Shown: positions 44,219-55,379, numbered from the stretch's first letter. The stretch: 64,000 nucleotides of DNA from Actinotalea soli (GCF_017565425.1 NZ_JAGEMK010000003.1:397536-461535), one strand, 5' to 3'. The notes: generated by a model not told the origin, from the letters alone. Made by a program: numbers and translations.

Positions 44219-45532
44219 GTGACCCCTGCCTTCACCGAGCTCGACACCCGGCGTCTCGGGCCGCTCCGGCGGTACTTCCTGCGCCGGCCGGTGGCCATGG
44301 ACGTCGTCGTCATGGCGCTGTTCGCCCTGCCGGCCCTGGTCACCCTGCTGCTCGAACCCGTGCTCGGGGTGCGCCAGGACGGCACGGACCGTGTCATCGC
44401 GATCGCGCTCGCGCTCGCCGGTACCGCCGCGCTGTACTGGCGGCGACGACGACCGGTCCTCGTCTCCGGCTGCATCGGGGCCCTCGGGCTCGTGTGCGTC
44501 GGGGCGACGGGCAGCATCGACGGCTTCGACCTGGGCCTGGGGTTCATGGTCTACGCCGTCGCGGCGTCCCGTCCCGCCCGCACCGCGTGGCTCACCCTGC
44601 TCGCGCTGTGCGCGGTCCTCGGGGTCGGGGTCTGGCTCTGGGAGGCCCCGATGACCGAGCTCGACGTGCCGGCGGGCCTCGTCGCGACGGTCGGCGAGCC
44701 GGGGGATGCTCAGCCAGGCGTGACGATCGAGAGCGACCAGCGCGCCGGCACGATCACCTCGATGGTCATGATCGGTCTCATCGCGATGGCGATCGGCTCG
44801 AGCGTCCGGAACCGCCGGCTCCACGTGGCCGAGCTCGTCGCACGCGGCAACGCCCTGGCCCGGGAGCGCGACCAGCAGGTCCTGCTGGTCCGGGCAGCCG
44901 AGCGCAGCCGCATCGCCCGCGAGATGCACGACGTCGTCGCGCACAGCCTCTCGGTGATGATCGCCCTCGCCGACGGCGCCGGGGCAGCCCTGGACCGCGC
45001 CCCCGACCGCTCCCGGGCGGCTCTGGACGAGCTCTCCGAGACGGGGCGCTCGGCCTTGGCGGACATGCGGCGCGTCCTCGGCGTGCTGCACGAGGACGCC
45101 CCGTCCGACCCCCAGCCCGGGAGTCCCGACCTCGCTGAGCTGGTCGAACGGTTCCGGACCGCCGGCCTCGGGGTCCGCACCGTCGGCCTGACCACCGAGC
45201 TCCCCGAGGACGCAGGCTTCCGGCTCGCCGTGTACCGGGTCGTGCAGGAGGCGTTGACCAACGCGCTGCGTCACGCCCCGGGCACCCCTCCGGTCGAGCT
45301 CACCCTGCGCCGGGACGAGCACGCCGTCACCGTCGAGGTGCAGGACCACGGGCCGGCCGTCCCGGTCTCCCAGCCGGCGGCGACCGAGGGCAGCGGGCGC
45401 GGGCTGATCGGCATGCGCGAGCGTGCCGGGGTGTACGACGGGACGGTCGACGCCGGACCCTGGCTGGACGGGTGGCGCGTCAGGGTGACGCTGCCGTGGG
45501 ACGGTCTGCCCGGGGAGAGAGGGGCGTCATGA
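44219..45532 (+). CDS. Two-component sensor histidine kinase (NarL/HisKA_3 class)
   Basis: 437-aa membrane kinase. N-terminal sensor with five or so TM helices (residues ~27-195), a short coiled region, the H box RIAREMHDVVAHSLSVM with phospho-acceptor His237, and HATPase motifs VVQEALTNALRHA (N box) and GRGLIGMRERAG (G box). Start GTG 44219 has a weak SD. Stop overlaps the response-regulator ATG (ATGA). Confidence 0.92.
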   Translation: MTPAFTELDTRRLGPLRRYFLRRPVAMDVVVMALFALPALVTLLLEPVLGVRQDGTDRVIAIALALAGTAALYWRRRRPVLVSGCIGALGLVCVGATGSIDGFDLGLGFMVYAVAASRPARTAWLTLLALCAVLGVGVWLWEAPMTELDVPAGLVATVGEPGDAQPGVTIESDQRAGTITSMVMIGLIAMAIGSSVRNRRLHVAELVARGNALARERDQQVLLVRAAERSRIAREMHDVVAHSLSVMIALADGAGAALDRAPDRSRAALDELSETGRSALADMRRVLGVLHEDAPSDPQPGSPDLAELVERFRTAGLGVRTVGLTTELPEDAGFRLAVYRVVQEALTNALRHAPGTPPVELTLRRDEHAVTVEVQDHGPAVPVSQPAATEGSGRGLIGMRERAGVYDGTVDAGPWLDGWRVRVTLPWDGLPGERGAS

Positions 45533-46200
45533 CCGACGTGCTGCTGGTCGACGACCAGGCACTCCTGCGGATGGGCTTCCGCCTCGTCCTCGAGGCCGAG
45601 GACGACCTCACCGTCGTCGGGGAGGCCAGCGACGGCCAGGCCGCGATCGAGCAGGTCGCCGCCCTCCGGCCCGACGTCGTGCTCATGGACGTGCGCATGC
45701 CCGGGACGAACGGGATCGACGCGACCGCGCAGATCGTGGCCGAGCACCCACGGACCAAGGTGCTGATCCTCACGACCTTCGACGTGGACGAGTACGCCTT
45801 CGCGGCCCTGCGCGCCGGGGCCAGCGGGTTCCTGCTCAAGGACGCCCGCCCGGCCGAGCTCGTCACGGCGATCCGCTCGGTCGCCTCAGGGGATGCGGTC
45901 GTGTCCCCCCGGGTCACCCGGCGCATGCTCGAGATGTTCGCGGGGCGCCTGCCGACGCCCCAGGACGGCCCACCCACCGACCTCGACCCGCGCCTGGCGG
46001 AGCTGACGCCGCGCGAGCTCGAGGTGCTGCGCACCGTGGCCCAGGGACTGTCCAACGCCGAGATCGCCGCGCGGCTCTTCCTCTCCGAGGCCACGGTCAA
46101 GACCCACGTGGGTCGCATCCTGGCCAAGCTCGAGGTCCGCGACCGGGTCCAGGCCGTCGTCCTCGCCTACGAGACAGGACTCGTGACGGTCCACGGCTGA
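45529..46200 (+). CDS. Response regulator, NarL/LuxR family
   Basis: 223 aa. Receiver domain with VDDQ, phosphorylated Asp54 in VVLMDVRMPG, Thr/Lys pair (ILTTFD, FLLKDA); C-terminal LuxR helix-turn-helix LTPRELEVLRTVAQGLSNAEIA and SEATVKTHVGRIL. Cognate to the overlapping kinase. Probable target is the ABC exporter operon just upstream. Confidence 0.94.
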   Translation: MTDVLLVDDQALLRMGFRLVLEAEDDLTVVGEASDGQAAIEQVAALRPDVVLMDVRMPGTNGIDATAQIVAEHPRTKVLILTTFDVDEYAFAALRAGASGFLLKDARPAELVTAIRSVASGDAVVSPRVTRRMLEMFAGRLPTPQDGPPTDLDPRLAELTPRELEVLRTVAQGLSNAEIAARLFLSEATVKTHVGRILAKLEVRDRVQAVVLAYETGLVTVHG

Positions 46201-46215
46201 TGCGAGAGTGGCCCG

Positions 46216-47508
46216 GTGACGACGACGTTGACGAACTGGGCCAAGAACCACACCTACCGGGCCGGCACGGTCCACGAACCACGCAGCGTCGAGGAGGTCC
46301 AGACCCTCGTCCGCGGGGCCCGGTCCCGCGGGGTGCGGGGGCTGCGGGCCCTGGGCAGCCGGCACTGCTTCAACGACGTGGCTGACGGCGCCGAGCTGGT
46401 CGCCCTGGGCTCCCTCGACCCTGAGATCGAGGTCGACACGGAGGCGCGCACCGTCCGGGTGGGTGGGGGCGTCCGGTACGGGACCCTCGCCGAGCACCTG
46501 CACGCCGAGGGCTGGGCCGTGCACAACCTCGCCTCCCTCCCGCACATCTCGGTGGCGGGGGCCGTCGCCACCGCGACCCACGGCTCGGGGGACGCACGGC
46601 GGAACCTCGCAGCCGCCGTGGTCGGGCTCGAGGTGGTCGCGGCGGACGGCGGGCTGCGGCACCTGCTCCCGCAGGACGGCGACCTCGCGGGGGCCGTGGT
46701 CTCCCTCGGTGCGCTCGGTGTGATGACGGCCGTGACCCTCGAGATCGAGCCGACCTTCGACGTCGCGCAAGAGGTGCGGACCGCTGTCCCGTGGGACGCG
46801 GTGCTCGGGGCCTTCGACCAGGTCACCGCGAGCGCCGACAGCGTGAGCCTGTTCACCCGGTGGGAGGGCGAGGTCGTCGACCAGCTGTGGCGCAAGAGCC
46901 GGGTCGGGCGCCCCGAGGGGGCCTGGGCCCCGGGCCCTGAGCTCGTGGCCGGGACGGTGGCTACCGAGAACCTGCACCCGCTGGACCTGGACGCCCGGAG
47001 CACCACCGAGCAGCTCGGCCGTCCCGGCCCGTGGCACGAGCGGCTGCCGCACTTCCGGATGGCCTTCACACCCAGCAACGGTGCCGAGCTCCAGTCGGAG
47101 TACCTGGTGCCGCGCGGGCACGGGCCCGCCGCGATCGAGGCGCTGCGAGGGCTCAGCCACCTGATCGCTCCCCTGCTGCTGGTCAGCGAGGTGCGCACCA
47201 TCGCCCAGGACGAGCTGTGGCTCTCTACCGCCTACCAGCAGGACAGCGTGGGCCTGCACTTCACGTGGAAGCCGCTGCAGCCCGAGGTCGAGGCGCTGCT
47301 GCCGAGGATCGAACGAGCCCTGGCGCCGTTCGGGGCCCGCCCGCACTGGGGCAAGCTGTTCAGCGCGACCGAGGCCGGGGAGCCGGGGCGTCTGGCCGAG
47401 CTGTACCCGAGGCTCGGGCAGTTCCGCGAGCTGGCGGCGGCGTTCGACCCCGAGGGGCTGTTCCACAACGACTACCTGCGGCGGCACGGGCTCGTCTCCC
47501 CGGTCTGA
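46216..47508 (+). CDS. FAD-binding oxidoreductase, alditol/xylitol-oxidase type
   Basis: 430-aa VAO-family flavoprotein. FAD domain with RALGSRHCFNDVAD, where His50 is the expected covalent flavin ligand, and SVAGAVATATHGSG; C-terminal ALO domain with WKPLQPEVEALLPRIERALAPF (shown in part) and RPHWGKLF, ending DPEGLFHNDYLRRHGL. Close in layout to AldO, which oxidises xylitol and sorbitol with O2. Starts 15 bp after the response regulator stop; weak SD at GTG 46216. Confidence 0.88.
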   Translation: MTTTLTNWAKNHTYRAGTVHEPRSVEEVQTLVRGARSRGVRGLRALGSRHCFNDVADGAELVALGSLDPEIEVDTEARTVRVGGGVRYGTLAEHLHAEGWAVHNLASLPHISVAGAVATATHGSGDARRNLAAAVVGLEVVAADGGLRHLLPQDGDLAGAVVSLGALGVMTAVTLEIEPTFDVAQEVRTAVPWDAVLGAFDQVTASADSVSLFTRWEGEVVDQLWRKSRVGRPEGAWAPGPELVAGTVATENLHPLDLDARSTTEQLGRPGPWHERLPHFRMAFTPSNGAELQSEYLVPRGHGPAAIEALRGLSHLIAPLLLVSEVRTIAQDELWLSTAYQQDSVGLHFTWKPLQPEVEALLPRIERALAPFGARPHWGKLFSATEAGEPGRLAELYPRLGQFRELAAAFDPEGLFHNDYLRRHGLVSPV

Positions 47509-47565
47509 CGCCGGGCGGCACCCTCAGGGGCGGCCACCCGAGGATCTTCGGTGGCCGGACGCACG

Positions 47566-47597
47566 AGAGGCGGGCCCGGTGCTCCGGGCCCGCCTCT
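47566..47597. terminator. 14-bp perfect hairpin between convergent oxidase and FKBP genes
   Basis: Arms 47566-47579 and 47584-47597 with loop TGCT pair perfectly. A weaker hairpin (GGCCACC/GGTGGCC) precedes it near 47532. Serves both converging transcripts; no T tract. Confidence 0.8.
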
Positions 47598-47636
47598 GCT
47601 GCGGCGGCGCGGGGCCGCGTGGTGCTGCGCTCCGGC

Positions 47637-48053
47637 TCAGCGGCTGGTGCCCCGGATGTCGACCACGAAGACGAGGGTGTCGGTGCCGCCGATGCCCGCC
47701 TGGGGCATGCCGCGCTCGCCGTAGCCCAGGTGCGGCGGGATCGACAGCAGGACCCGCGAGCCGACCTGCTGGCCGACCAGACCCTCGTCCCAGCCACCGA
47801 TCACGGCACCGGTGCCGATCGGGAAGGTGATGGACGAGCCGCGGTCGTAGGAGTTGTCGAACATGCGACCGCCCCACACCTGCCCGTAGTAGTCGACCTC
47901 GATGTCGTCCCCGGCCTCGACGAGCTCGCCCTCACCGCGCGAGAGCACCTGGACGGCGAGGTCCTGGGGGGCGGGGGTGTCGGGGAACGTCAGGGCGGGC
48001 TTGTCGCCGAAGGACCCCGACGCGGTGGGCAGGGGCGGCAGGTTCTCGGTCAT
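47637..48053 (-). CDS. FKBP-type peptidyl-prolyl cis-trans isomerase
   Basis: 138-aa cytosolic single-domain FKBP that speeds prolyl isomerisation. Family blocks: VEAGDDIEVDYYGQVWGGRMFDNSYDRG in two parts, FPIGTGAVIGGWDEGLVGQ, VGSRVLLSIPPHLGYGERG, TLVFVVDI. ATG 48053 has GAGAGG upstream; the frame is open farther but without features. Confidence 0.93.
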   Translation of the reverse strand: MTENLPPLPTASGSFGDKPALTFPDTPAPQDLAVQVLSRGEGELVEAGDDIEVDYYGQVWGGRMFDNSYDRGSSITFPIGTGAVIGGWDEGLVGQQVGSRVLLSIPPHLGYGERGMPQAGIGGTDTLVFVVDIRGTSR

Positions 48054-48141
48054 CGAAGGCCTCTCGTTCGGGACGGACGGCGTCCGCGGCTGCGCGGCAC
48101 CGCCGTCCATCGTGCCCGATCCTGCAGAGTGGGGCACGCCG

Positions 48142-49158
48142 TCAGACGCGCTCGCGCAGCCAACGCAGCTGGGCCTCGACCTGATGGGCCTGGCCGCCCT
48201 CGTGCTGGTTGAAGGGATAGGTCAGGATCTCGGTGGCCGGCCTGGTGCCGGGAACGGCCGCGCCGGGACCCTGCGCCGTCGTCGGAGCTGTGCCGTAGTG
48301 GTTGTACGCCGCGTACACGGTCGACGGCGGGCAGGTCTGGTCCATCAGGGCGACGGAGAACAGGGCCGGGGCGGTCGCGCGGCGGGCGAAGTTCACGGCG
48401 TCGAGGTAGGACCACGTGCGGAAGACCGCCTCGACCGCGTGCCGGTGCACGGACAGGTACTGGGTGATCTCGCCGTAGGGCAGGGCGTCGGTGATCTCGA
48501 CGGCCCGGCGCACGTGGCACAGGAAGGGCACGTCGGGCATGACGGCCACGAGGTCGGGCACCAGGCCGCTCACCGCGAGGGTCACCCCGCCACCCTGGCT
48601 GATGCCCGCGATCGCGACCCGTGCCGGGTCGACCCCGGGCAGCTGCCGCGCGGCGTCCACGGCTCGGACGGCGTCGGTGTAGAGGCGCCGGTAGTAGTGC
48701 TCGGCCGGGTCCTCGACGCCACGGGTCATGACGCCGCGGGCCGCGGGGCCGCTCCCGCCGGGGTCCTGCGTGGCGCCGCCCGCCCCCCAGCTGCTGCCCT
48801 GGCCGCGGGTGTCCATCACCAGGTGCGCGTAACCCGCCGCGGCCCAGGTCAGACGCTCGTGGGGCAGGCCTCGACCGCCGCCGTACCCGAGGTACTCCAC
48901 GACGACCGGCAGGTCCTCCTCGACCCCCGCGGGCCGGGTGAGCCAGCCCTTGACCGGGTGCCCGCCGAACCCGGCGAAGGTCACGTCGAAGGCCTCGACG
49001 ACGGTCAGCGGGGTGTCGACCGGGACGACCTCGAGGGCCAGGTCGTGACCGCGGGCCTCGGCGAGGGTCAGCTCCCAGAAGGCGTCGAAGTCCTCGGGCT
49101 CGGCGACGTCGGGGCGGTAGTCACGGAGCTGGTCGAGCGGGAGGTCGAACAGGGCCAC
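48142..49158 (-). CDS. Acetyl xylan esterase / cephalosporin-C deacetylase family (CE7)
   Basis: 338-aa alpha/beta-hydrolase. Catalytic triad visible: Ser187 in GISQGGG, Asp273 in LMDQTCPP, His319 in NQHEGG; the oxyanion-side motif is EYLGYGGGRG. The CE7 family removes acetyl groups from xylo-oligosaccharides and is normally intracellular; no signal peptide is present here. GTG 49158 follows AGGAG at 8 nt. Together with the secreted xylanase it completes use of acetylated xylan. Confidence 0.92.
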   Translation of the reverse strand: MALFDLPLDQLRDYRPDVAEPEDFDAFWELTLAEARGHDLALEVVPVDTPLTVVEAFDVTFAGFGGHPVKGWLTRPAGVEEDLPVVVEYLGYGGGRGLPHERLTWAAAGYAHLVMDTRGQGSSWGAGGATQDPGGSGPAARGVMTRGVEDPAEHYYRRLYTDAVRAVDAARQLPGVDPARVAIAGISQGGGVTLAVSGLVPDLVAVMPDVPFLCHVRRAVEITDALPYGEITQYLSVHRHAVEAVFRTWSYLDAVNFARRATAPALFSVALMDQTCPPSTVYAAYNHYGTAPTTAQGPGAAVPGTRPATEILTYPFNQHEGGQAHQVEAQLRWLRERV

Positions 49159-49195
49159 AGGAGCTTCTCCTCATCGAGATCGAACATCCCCAGGT

Positions 49196-49245
49196 CTCGT
49201 GTCAGACGCTGAGGGGGCCATAGGTATCCCAGGTTCTGACACGAG
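49196..49245. repeat. 50-bp palindromic repeat, copy 2
   Basis: Same outer arms as the other copies; here pairing extends outward to 15 bp (49192-49249). The inner part is the most diverged on its left side. Lies 33 bp behind the cbs stop and upstream of the CE7 esterase. Confidence 0.88.
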
Positions 49246-49278
49246 ACCTGCGGCGTCGGGTGGGTGGGGCGCCGGGGG

Positions 49279-50685
<1,407 letters not shown>

Positions 50686-50802
50686 GGTGACGGACTCCCT
50701 GGAGCTGGGGGACGGCGTGGTGCGGCAGGACCGCTGGGCGGCTGAGCGGCTGGGCGGTGAGGCGAGCGGCGGGACCGTGCGCGCACCGGAGCCGGACGCA
50801 GG

Positions 50803-50835
50803 ACCGCCCGGGTGCGATCATCGCACCCGGGCGGT
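50803..50835 (-). terminator. 15-bp perfect hairpin downstream of the BI-1/YccA gene
   Basis: Arms 50803-50817 and 50821-50835 (ACCGCCCGGG... type) pair exactly with a 3-nt loop, 48 bp behind the stop at 50883. Confidence 0.8.
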
Positions 50836-50882
50836 TCTCCGTGCTGGGGGTCTCGACCCGCGAGCCGAGCCCGTGAGACGCG

Positions 50883-51731
50883 CTACTCGCGGTTGAACAT
50901 CGCGAGCAGGCGCAGGATCTCGAGGTACAGCCACACCAGGGTCACGATCAGGCCGAAGGCCGCCGACCAGGCGAACTTGGCCGAGACGCCCTGCTCGACG
51001 CCACGCTTGATCGCGTCGAAGTCCATGATCAGCGAGGCAGCCGCGAGGCCGACCGCGAAGAGACCGACCGCGACGCCCATCCAGCCGTTGCGCAGCGGAC
51101 CGAAGCCCTCGCTCGCGACGAAGAAGGACAGCCCGAAGTTCAGCAGCGAGAAGACGAGGTAGCCGCCCATCGCGATGAGCAGCCAGCGCGTGAACTTGGG
51201 GGTGACCCGGACCTTGCCGGACCGGTAGAGGAACAGCGCGACACCGAAGGTCGCGAAGGTGCCGAGGATCGCCTGGAGCACGATCGGCTGGACCTGGGTG
51301 CCGTCCCAGGTCATGTTCTGGAAGAGGAAGCTGATCCCGCCGAGGAACACACCCTGAGCCACCGTGTAGGCGATGATCAGGGGCGGGCTGGGCTCCTTCT
51401 TGAAGGCGTTGATCAGGCCCAGCACGAGGCCCACGATCATGCCGACGAAGAAGAGCCCCGGCGCGACGTACCAGGTCACGGCCGCGACGGCGACGAGCAG
51501 CGCGAGCAGCCCCCCGGTCTTGACGATGACGTCGTCGTAGGTGAGGCGGCCCGTGTCCCGCGAGGTGGCGGTCGGAGCGCCGTACATCTGCTCGAGGCTC
51601 CCGGCCTCCTGGCCGGGCATGGTGGCGGTCCCTGCGCCCGAGGCCGCGTACGGGCCTCGCTGCTGGGCGGCACCGCGACCGCGGCGGTTCTCGCCGAAGA
51701 TCGCGCTGCTGGTGAAGACGGGGTTGGTCAC
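50883..51731 (-). CDS. Bax inhibitor-1/YccA family membrane protein
   Basis: 282-aa protein of the BI-1 superfamily. A ~75-residue cytoplasmic N-terminus rich in Gly/Gln/Ala is followed by seven TM helices; the signature IMDFDAIKRGVEQGVSAKFAW lies before the last TM. BI-1 members are pH-dependent calcium leak channels in some bacteria; function here is not known. GTG 51731 follows GGAGG at 4 nt. Confidence 0.9.
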   Translation of the reverse strand: MTNPVFTSSAIFGENRRGRGAAQQRGPYAASGAGTATMPGQEAGSLEQMYGAPTATSRDTGRLTYDDVIVKTGGLLALLVAVAAVTWYVAPGLFFVGMIVGLVLGLINAFKKEPSPPLIIAYTVAQGVFLGGISFLFQNMTWDGTQVQPIVLQAILGTFATFGVALFLYRSGKVRVTPKFTRWLLIAMGGYLVFSLLNFGLSFFVASEGFGPLRNGWMGVAVGLFAVGLAAASLIMDFDAIKRGVEQGVSAKFAWSAAFGLIVTLVWLYLEILRLLAMFNRE

Positions 51732-51804
51732 TGTGCCTCCTGGTCGCGGCGGCCACCCGTCGCGGGCGGCTCGAGATGTCGCTGGCCGGTACTCAGTCTA
51801 GGCA

Positions 51805-51849
51805 ACGTCCGGGGGGCCGTGGGCGTTCCCGCCCACGGCCCCCGGACGT
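51805..51849 (-). terminator. 20-bp hairpin downstream of the xylanase gene
   Basis: Arms 51805-51825 and 51830-51849 pair over 20 bp with a single bulged G; 9 bp behind the xylanase stop. No T tract. Confidence 0.8.
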
Positions 51850-51857
51850 CGGTCAGC

Positions 51858-54800
51858 TCACCAGGGCCACGGGAACGGCCACCACGGCGGCTTGGGCGGC
51901 AGCGGCGGGGTCACCAGGACCCGCTGGGAGTCGGTCAGGTCGCCGTCGCTCGCGACGACGTCGTAGATCCCGACCTTGGTACCGCGCGGCACCGTCAGCG
52001 TCGCCGCCCCCGAGCCGTCCGCACCGACGGTGACGGCACCCAGGACGACGGGCGTCCGACGTCGGGCCTCGAGGGTCACCTCGACCTCAGAGCCCGGCAG
52101 GTAGCCGCTCACCTGGACCTCGAGGGCCCGCCCGGCGGAGACGAACCACCGGTCGAGGGCGAGCTGCGGGTCCACCGCCGGCGGCGGCGGCTCCTCCTCG
52201 TCGGCCTCGACCAGCTGGGCGACACCCCAGCGGGCCGTGCTCTGGTATCCGAGCCCGGTCGGGTCGGCCCAGGTCCGGACAGCGGTGCGGGCGCCGGCGG
52301 TCGCGTCGTTGACCTGCACGTCGAACCCGTGGAACGTCCCGGGGCCGCCGTCCTCGAGGAGGCTGATCGCGGCCTCGACCACGTACCCGCCCTCGACCGT
52401 GCTCGTGGCGCTCTCCAGCCGGTTGGCCTGGAACGTCTCGTCGCCCGTCCCGAAGGAGACCACGTTGTCGACGTTGATCCGGATCTGGGTGTCGTCGTAG
52501 CGGTAGGGGCCGTTGCGGTACGCACCGGCGTCGAGGAAGATCTCGACCGAGTCCTGGACCCAGGGGTCCGAGCCCGTGAGGTCGAGCTGGGCGTCGGCGA
52601 CCTCGGCGAGCACGTAGAGCGTCAGCCCGTCCCCTGACCACAGGATGCGGACCTCGGCGGTCGCGCCGCCGGTGCCCTCGATCTGGGTGTCCGTGGCGAC
52701 CGGCTCGGCCAGGGCCCAGACCTCGTCGACCGTGCCGTCGATGCTCGGGGACTCAGGGGCCTCGGCCACCTCGAGGAAGGACAACGGCTCGACCAGGGTC
52801 AGCGTGCCGAGCTCCCCCGGGGTGTTCCAGCCGGTGACCTGCTCCCCGTCGGTGACCTGCAGGTCGAGGTCGACCGAGTCACCCTGGGTGGCCCCGCCGA
52901 GCGGCAGGTGAGCCACGGCGACCCAGCCCTCGTCGGTCTCGGTCACCACCGCGTCGACCTCTCCCGACCCGTCCCGCGACAGGGTGAGGGTCTGCTCCCC
53001 GAGCAGGAAGGTCAGTGCGTCGCCTGCCTCAGGGCTCGTGTCCGACACCTCGACGTAGACCGTGAGGTGGTCGGCCTCCCAGCGGGTCTGGAACTGGGCG
53101 ACGTCACCGACCTGGTGCAGGGGCAGCCGGTCCCACACGGGCGAGGCGGCCGCACCCTCGTCGAGGGGTACCGAGCCCGCGAAGGCCAGCTCGGCCTGCA
53201 CCCGGGCGGGGAGCTCGCCGTCGGCCGCGCCGTAGAAGGCCGGCTTGGCCTGGAGCTGCCCGTCGAAGAGCAGCGGCTCCTGGGCGCTGCGCCAGCTCCG
53301 CGGGTCCGTCAGGCCCCACACGGTGACCGAGTAGAGCTGGTCGGAGTAGTCGCGGAACACCCGGAAGGCGTCCCGGTAGTAGTACCCCTGCTCGACGACG
53401 TTCGCCGCCGTGACGGGGGTCCCGAGGGTGACGTCGAGCTCGGTCACGACCTGCTGCAGGCCCAGGCCGCTGAACCGCTCGAGGGCTGCCTCGAGGGCGG
53501 CGACCGGCGTCGAGAGGCTGGTGTGGAACTGGTGCCCCACGCCGTCGATCGGCACGCCGCGCTCGATCAGCCGCTCGACGAGACCGAGGTACCGCTGCTG
53601 CTTGCCGGACTGCTCGGTGTTGTAGTCGTTGATGAAGAGGGTGACGGGGCGATCGGCCGACGGGTCGGCATACACCTCGTTGAACGCCTCGTCGGCGTAC
53701 TCGAAGGCCAGGTCCACGAACTCCTCGCCGAGGATCCGGTACCACTCGCTGCGGCGCATGCCGTCCGAGAACTCGCCGCTGTCGGAGATGACCTCGTTGA
53801 CCACGTCCCATGCGACGAGGGGGTTCTCCTCACTGCCGTACAGGCCGTAGCCCCCACCGGTGCTGAGGGCCTCGGCAACCGCGAAGATGTGCTCGCGCAT
53901 GCGGTCCCGCATGAGCTGCTGGTCGGCCTCGCTCGTGGTGAGCGGTGCGCCCTGGGCGTCCTGGAAGAACCAGTCCGGCGTCTGGCTGTGCCACACGAGC
54001 ACGTGCCCGTAGACCCTGAGGTCCTCGCTGCGGGCGAAGTCCATCAGGGCGGTCGCCTCGGGGTGGGTGCGGAACGCGGTGCCGTCGTACCAGGCCTCGA
54101 CCTTCATGTGGTTCTCGGCCGTGATCTGGTTGAAGTGCCGCGTGGTGAGCTCGGCCGCAGCACCCTGGGTCTCGCGACGGTCGATCGCCACGCCCAGAGG
54201 CACGTCGAGGGTGTCCCGGAGCGGGGCGAGGTCCTGGATCTCCGGGGCGTCGAGGGTGCGGATCCGCACGTCGTCGACCAGGAAGTCCCCGGCGCCGCCG
54301 GTGTTGTAGCTCGTCTCGAAGTAGACCATCGCCGAGTCCGCGGCGGGCATCGTGTAGGTCACGGTGACCTGCTGCCACTCCTGGGAGCCGACGCCGGGGA
54401 ACTGGCCCACGGTGTCGAAGGAGGTGGCGGTGCCCGCGGTGCGCTCGAGGCTGAGCCACAGGTCGTCGGCGCTCTCCCCCGCGGCCATCTTGACCCACGC
54501 GCTGAGCTCGTAGGTCACGCCCTCCTCGAAGAGCTCGGTCACGTCGTACCCGATCCCGTCCCCCTGGGAGGTGCGGTCGCTGACCCGTGCGGACTGGGCG
54601 CCCCCGTAGGACTCGTCGGCGGTCACGTCGACCGTCGGGTCGCCCTCGGCGTCACCGCGGGGCTGCCACCCCTGGAGGCCGTCCTCGAAGTCGAAGAGCA
54701 GATCCACCGGGGTGCCGGGGCCGCTCCCGGGGTCACCCGCCGGGACCGCGGTGACGAGGAGGTCGTCGACCAGCACGGTGTACGGGCCGTCGGCGTCGGC

Positions 54801-55289
54801 CGTGCCCAGGTAGACCTGGGTCTCGGCGGGGTCGACGTCGGCAGGCAAGGTGTAGGTGCCGGTGAGCTCCGTCCACCCCTCACCGGTGACGGTCGCGTTG
54901 CCGACCCACGTGTAGGCGGGCTTGACGACGAACCGGACGCCGGCCGACCCCTCGGCTCCCTCGGGCAACCGGGCACGCATCGAGAAGGTGTACTCGACGC
55001 CCGGCTCGAGCAGGCCGGTCGGGGACTGGATGCCCTCGTAGTCGGCGGCGCGGGTGATGCTGAGCGCCTTGCCCTCGTCGGCGTCGACGTACTCGAGGGT
55101 CGGATTGCCGCTGGTGGTCCACGGCTCGATGGACTCGTCGTCGAAGTCCAGCGAGACCACGGTGGTGGACTCGGGCGGGTCGGTGGGTGCCGGGGTGTGG
55201 TCGTCGGCGGCAGCCGGCGGGGCCATCAGCCCGGCGGCTGCGATCAGCACCGCTGCCCCGATAGTTTCGAACAAGCGCGGTCGTCTCAT
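51858..55289 (-). CDS. Secreted multi-domain GH10 endo-beta-1,4-xylanase
   Basis: 1143-aa extracellular xylanase. ATG 55289 follows AAAGGGG at 5 nt. Signal peptide with cleavage after APPAAA (about residue 28). Then: carbohydrate-binding module of the CBM4/9/22 type at ~45-185, a second one at ~195-345, GH10 barrel at ~350-695 with acid/base Glu499 in WDVVNEV and nucleophile Glu617 in VVTELDV, two CBM9-like modules (~715-835 and ~845-1028, the latter beginning PSIDGTVDEVWA), an acidic/Pro linker, an Ig-like domain (~1040-1125) and a short tail rich in Pro and Trp (ending WPFPWPW). No sortase motif or SLH domain is seen. It probably degrades xylan at the cell periphery. Confidence 0.96.
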   Translation of the reverse strand: MRRPRLFETIGAAVLIAAAGLMAPPAAADDHTPAPTDPPESTTVVSLDFDDESIEPWTTSGNPTLEYVDADEGKALSITRAADYEGIQSPTGLLEPGVEYTFSMRARLPEGAEGSAGVRFVVKPAYTWVGNATVTGEGWTELTGTYTLPADVDPAETQVYLGTADADGPYTVLVDDLLVTAVPAGDPGSGPGTPVDLLFDFEDGLQGWQPRGDAEGDPTVDVTADESYGGAQSARVSDRTSQGDGIGYDVTELFEEGVTYELSAWVKMAAGESADDLWLSLERTAGTATSFDTVGQFPGVGSQEWQQVTVTYTMPAADSAMVYFETSYNTGGAGDFLVDDVRIRTLDAPEIQDLAPLRDTLDVPLGVAIDRRETQGAAAELTTRHFNQITAENHMKVEAWYDGTAFRTHPEATALMDFARSEDLRVYGHVLVWHSQTPDWFFQDAQGAPLTTSEADQQLMRDRMREHIFAVAEALSTGGGYGLYGSEENPLVAWDVVNEVISDSGEFSDGMRRSEWYRILGEEFVDLAFEYADEAFNEVYADPSADRPVTLFINDYNTEQSGKQQRYLGLVERLIERGVPIDGVGHQFHTSLSTPVAALEAALERFSGLGLQQVVTELDVTLGTPVTAANVVEQGYYYRDAFRVFRDYSDQLYSVTVWGLTDPRSWRSAQEPLLFDGQLQAKPAFYGAADGELPARVQAELAFAGSVPLDEGAAASPVWDRLPLHQVGDVAQFQTRWEADHLTVYVEVSDTSPEAGDALTFLLGEQTLTLSRDGSGEVDAVVTETDEGWVAVAHLPLGGATQGDSVDLDLQVTDGEQVTGWNTPGELGTLTLVEPLSFLEVAEAPESPSIDGTVDEVWALAEPVATDTQIEGTGGATAEVRILWSGDGLTLYVLAEVADAQLDLTGSDPWVQDSVEIFLDAGAYRNGPYRYDDTQIRINVDNVVSFGTGDETFQANRLESATSTVEGGYVVEAAISLLEDGGPGTFHGFDVQVNDATAGARTAVRTWADPTGLGYQSTARWGVAQLVEADEEEPPPPAVDPQLALDRWFVSAGRALEVQVSGYLPGSEVEVTLEARRRTPVVLGAVTVGADGSGAATLTVPRGTKVGIYDVVASDGDLTDSQRVLVTPPLPPKPPWWPFPWPW

Positions 55290-55379
55290 GGTCGCCCCTT
55301 TGCGATGGTGTGAGACCCGGTGGTCGTTCGTCACGGTAGGCATGACTGCGCATGCGCGGCAATGTTTCGCGTGAGATTA

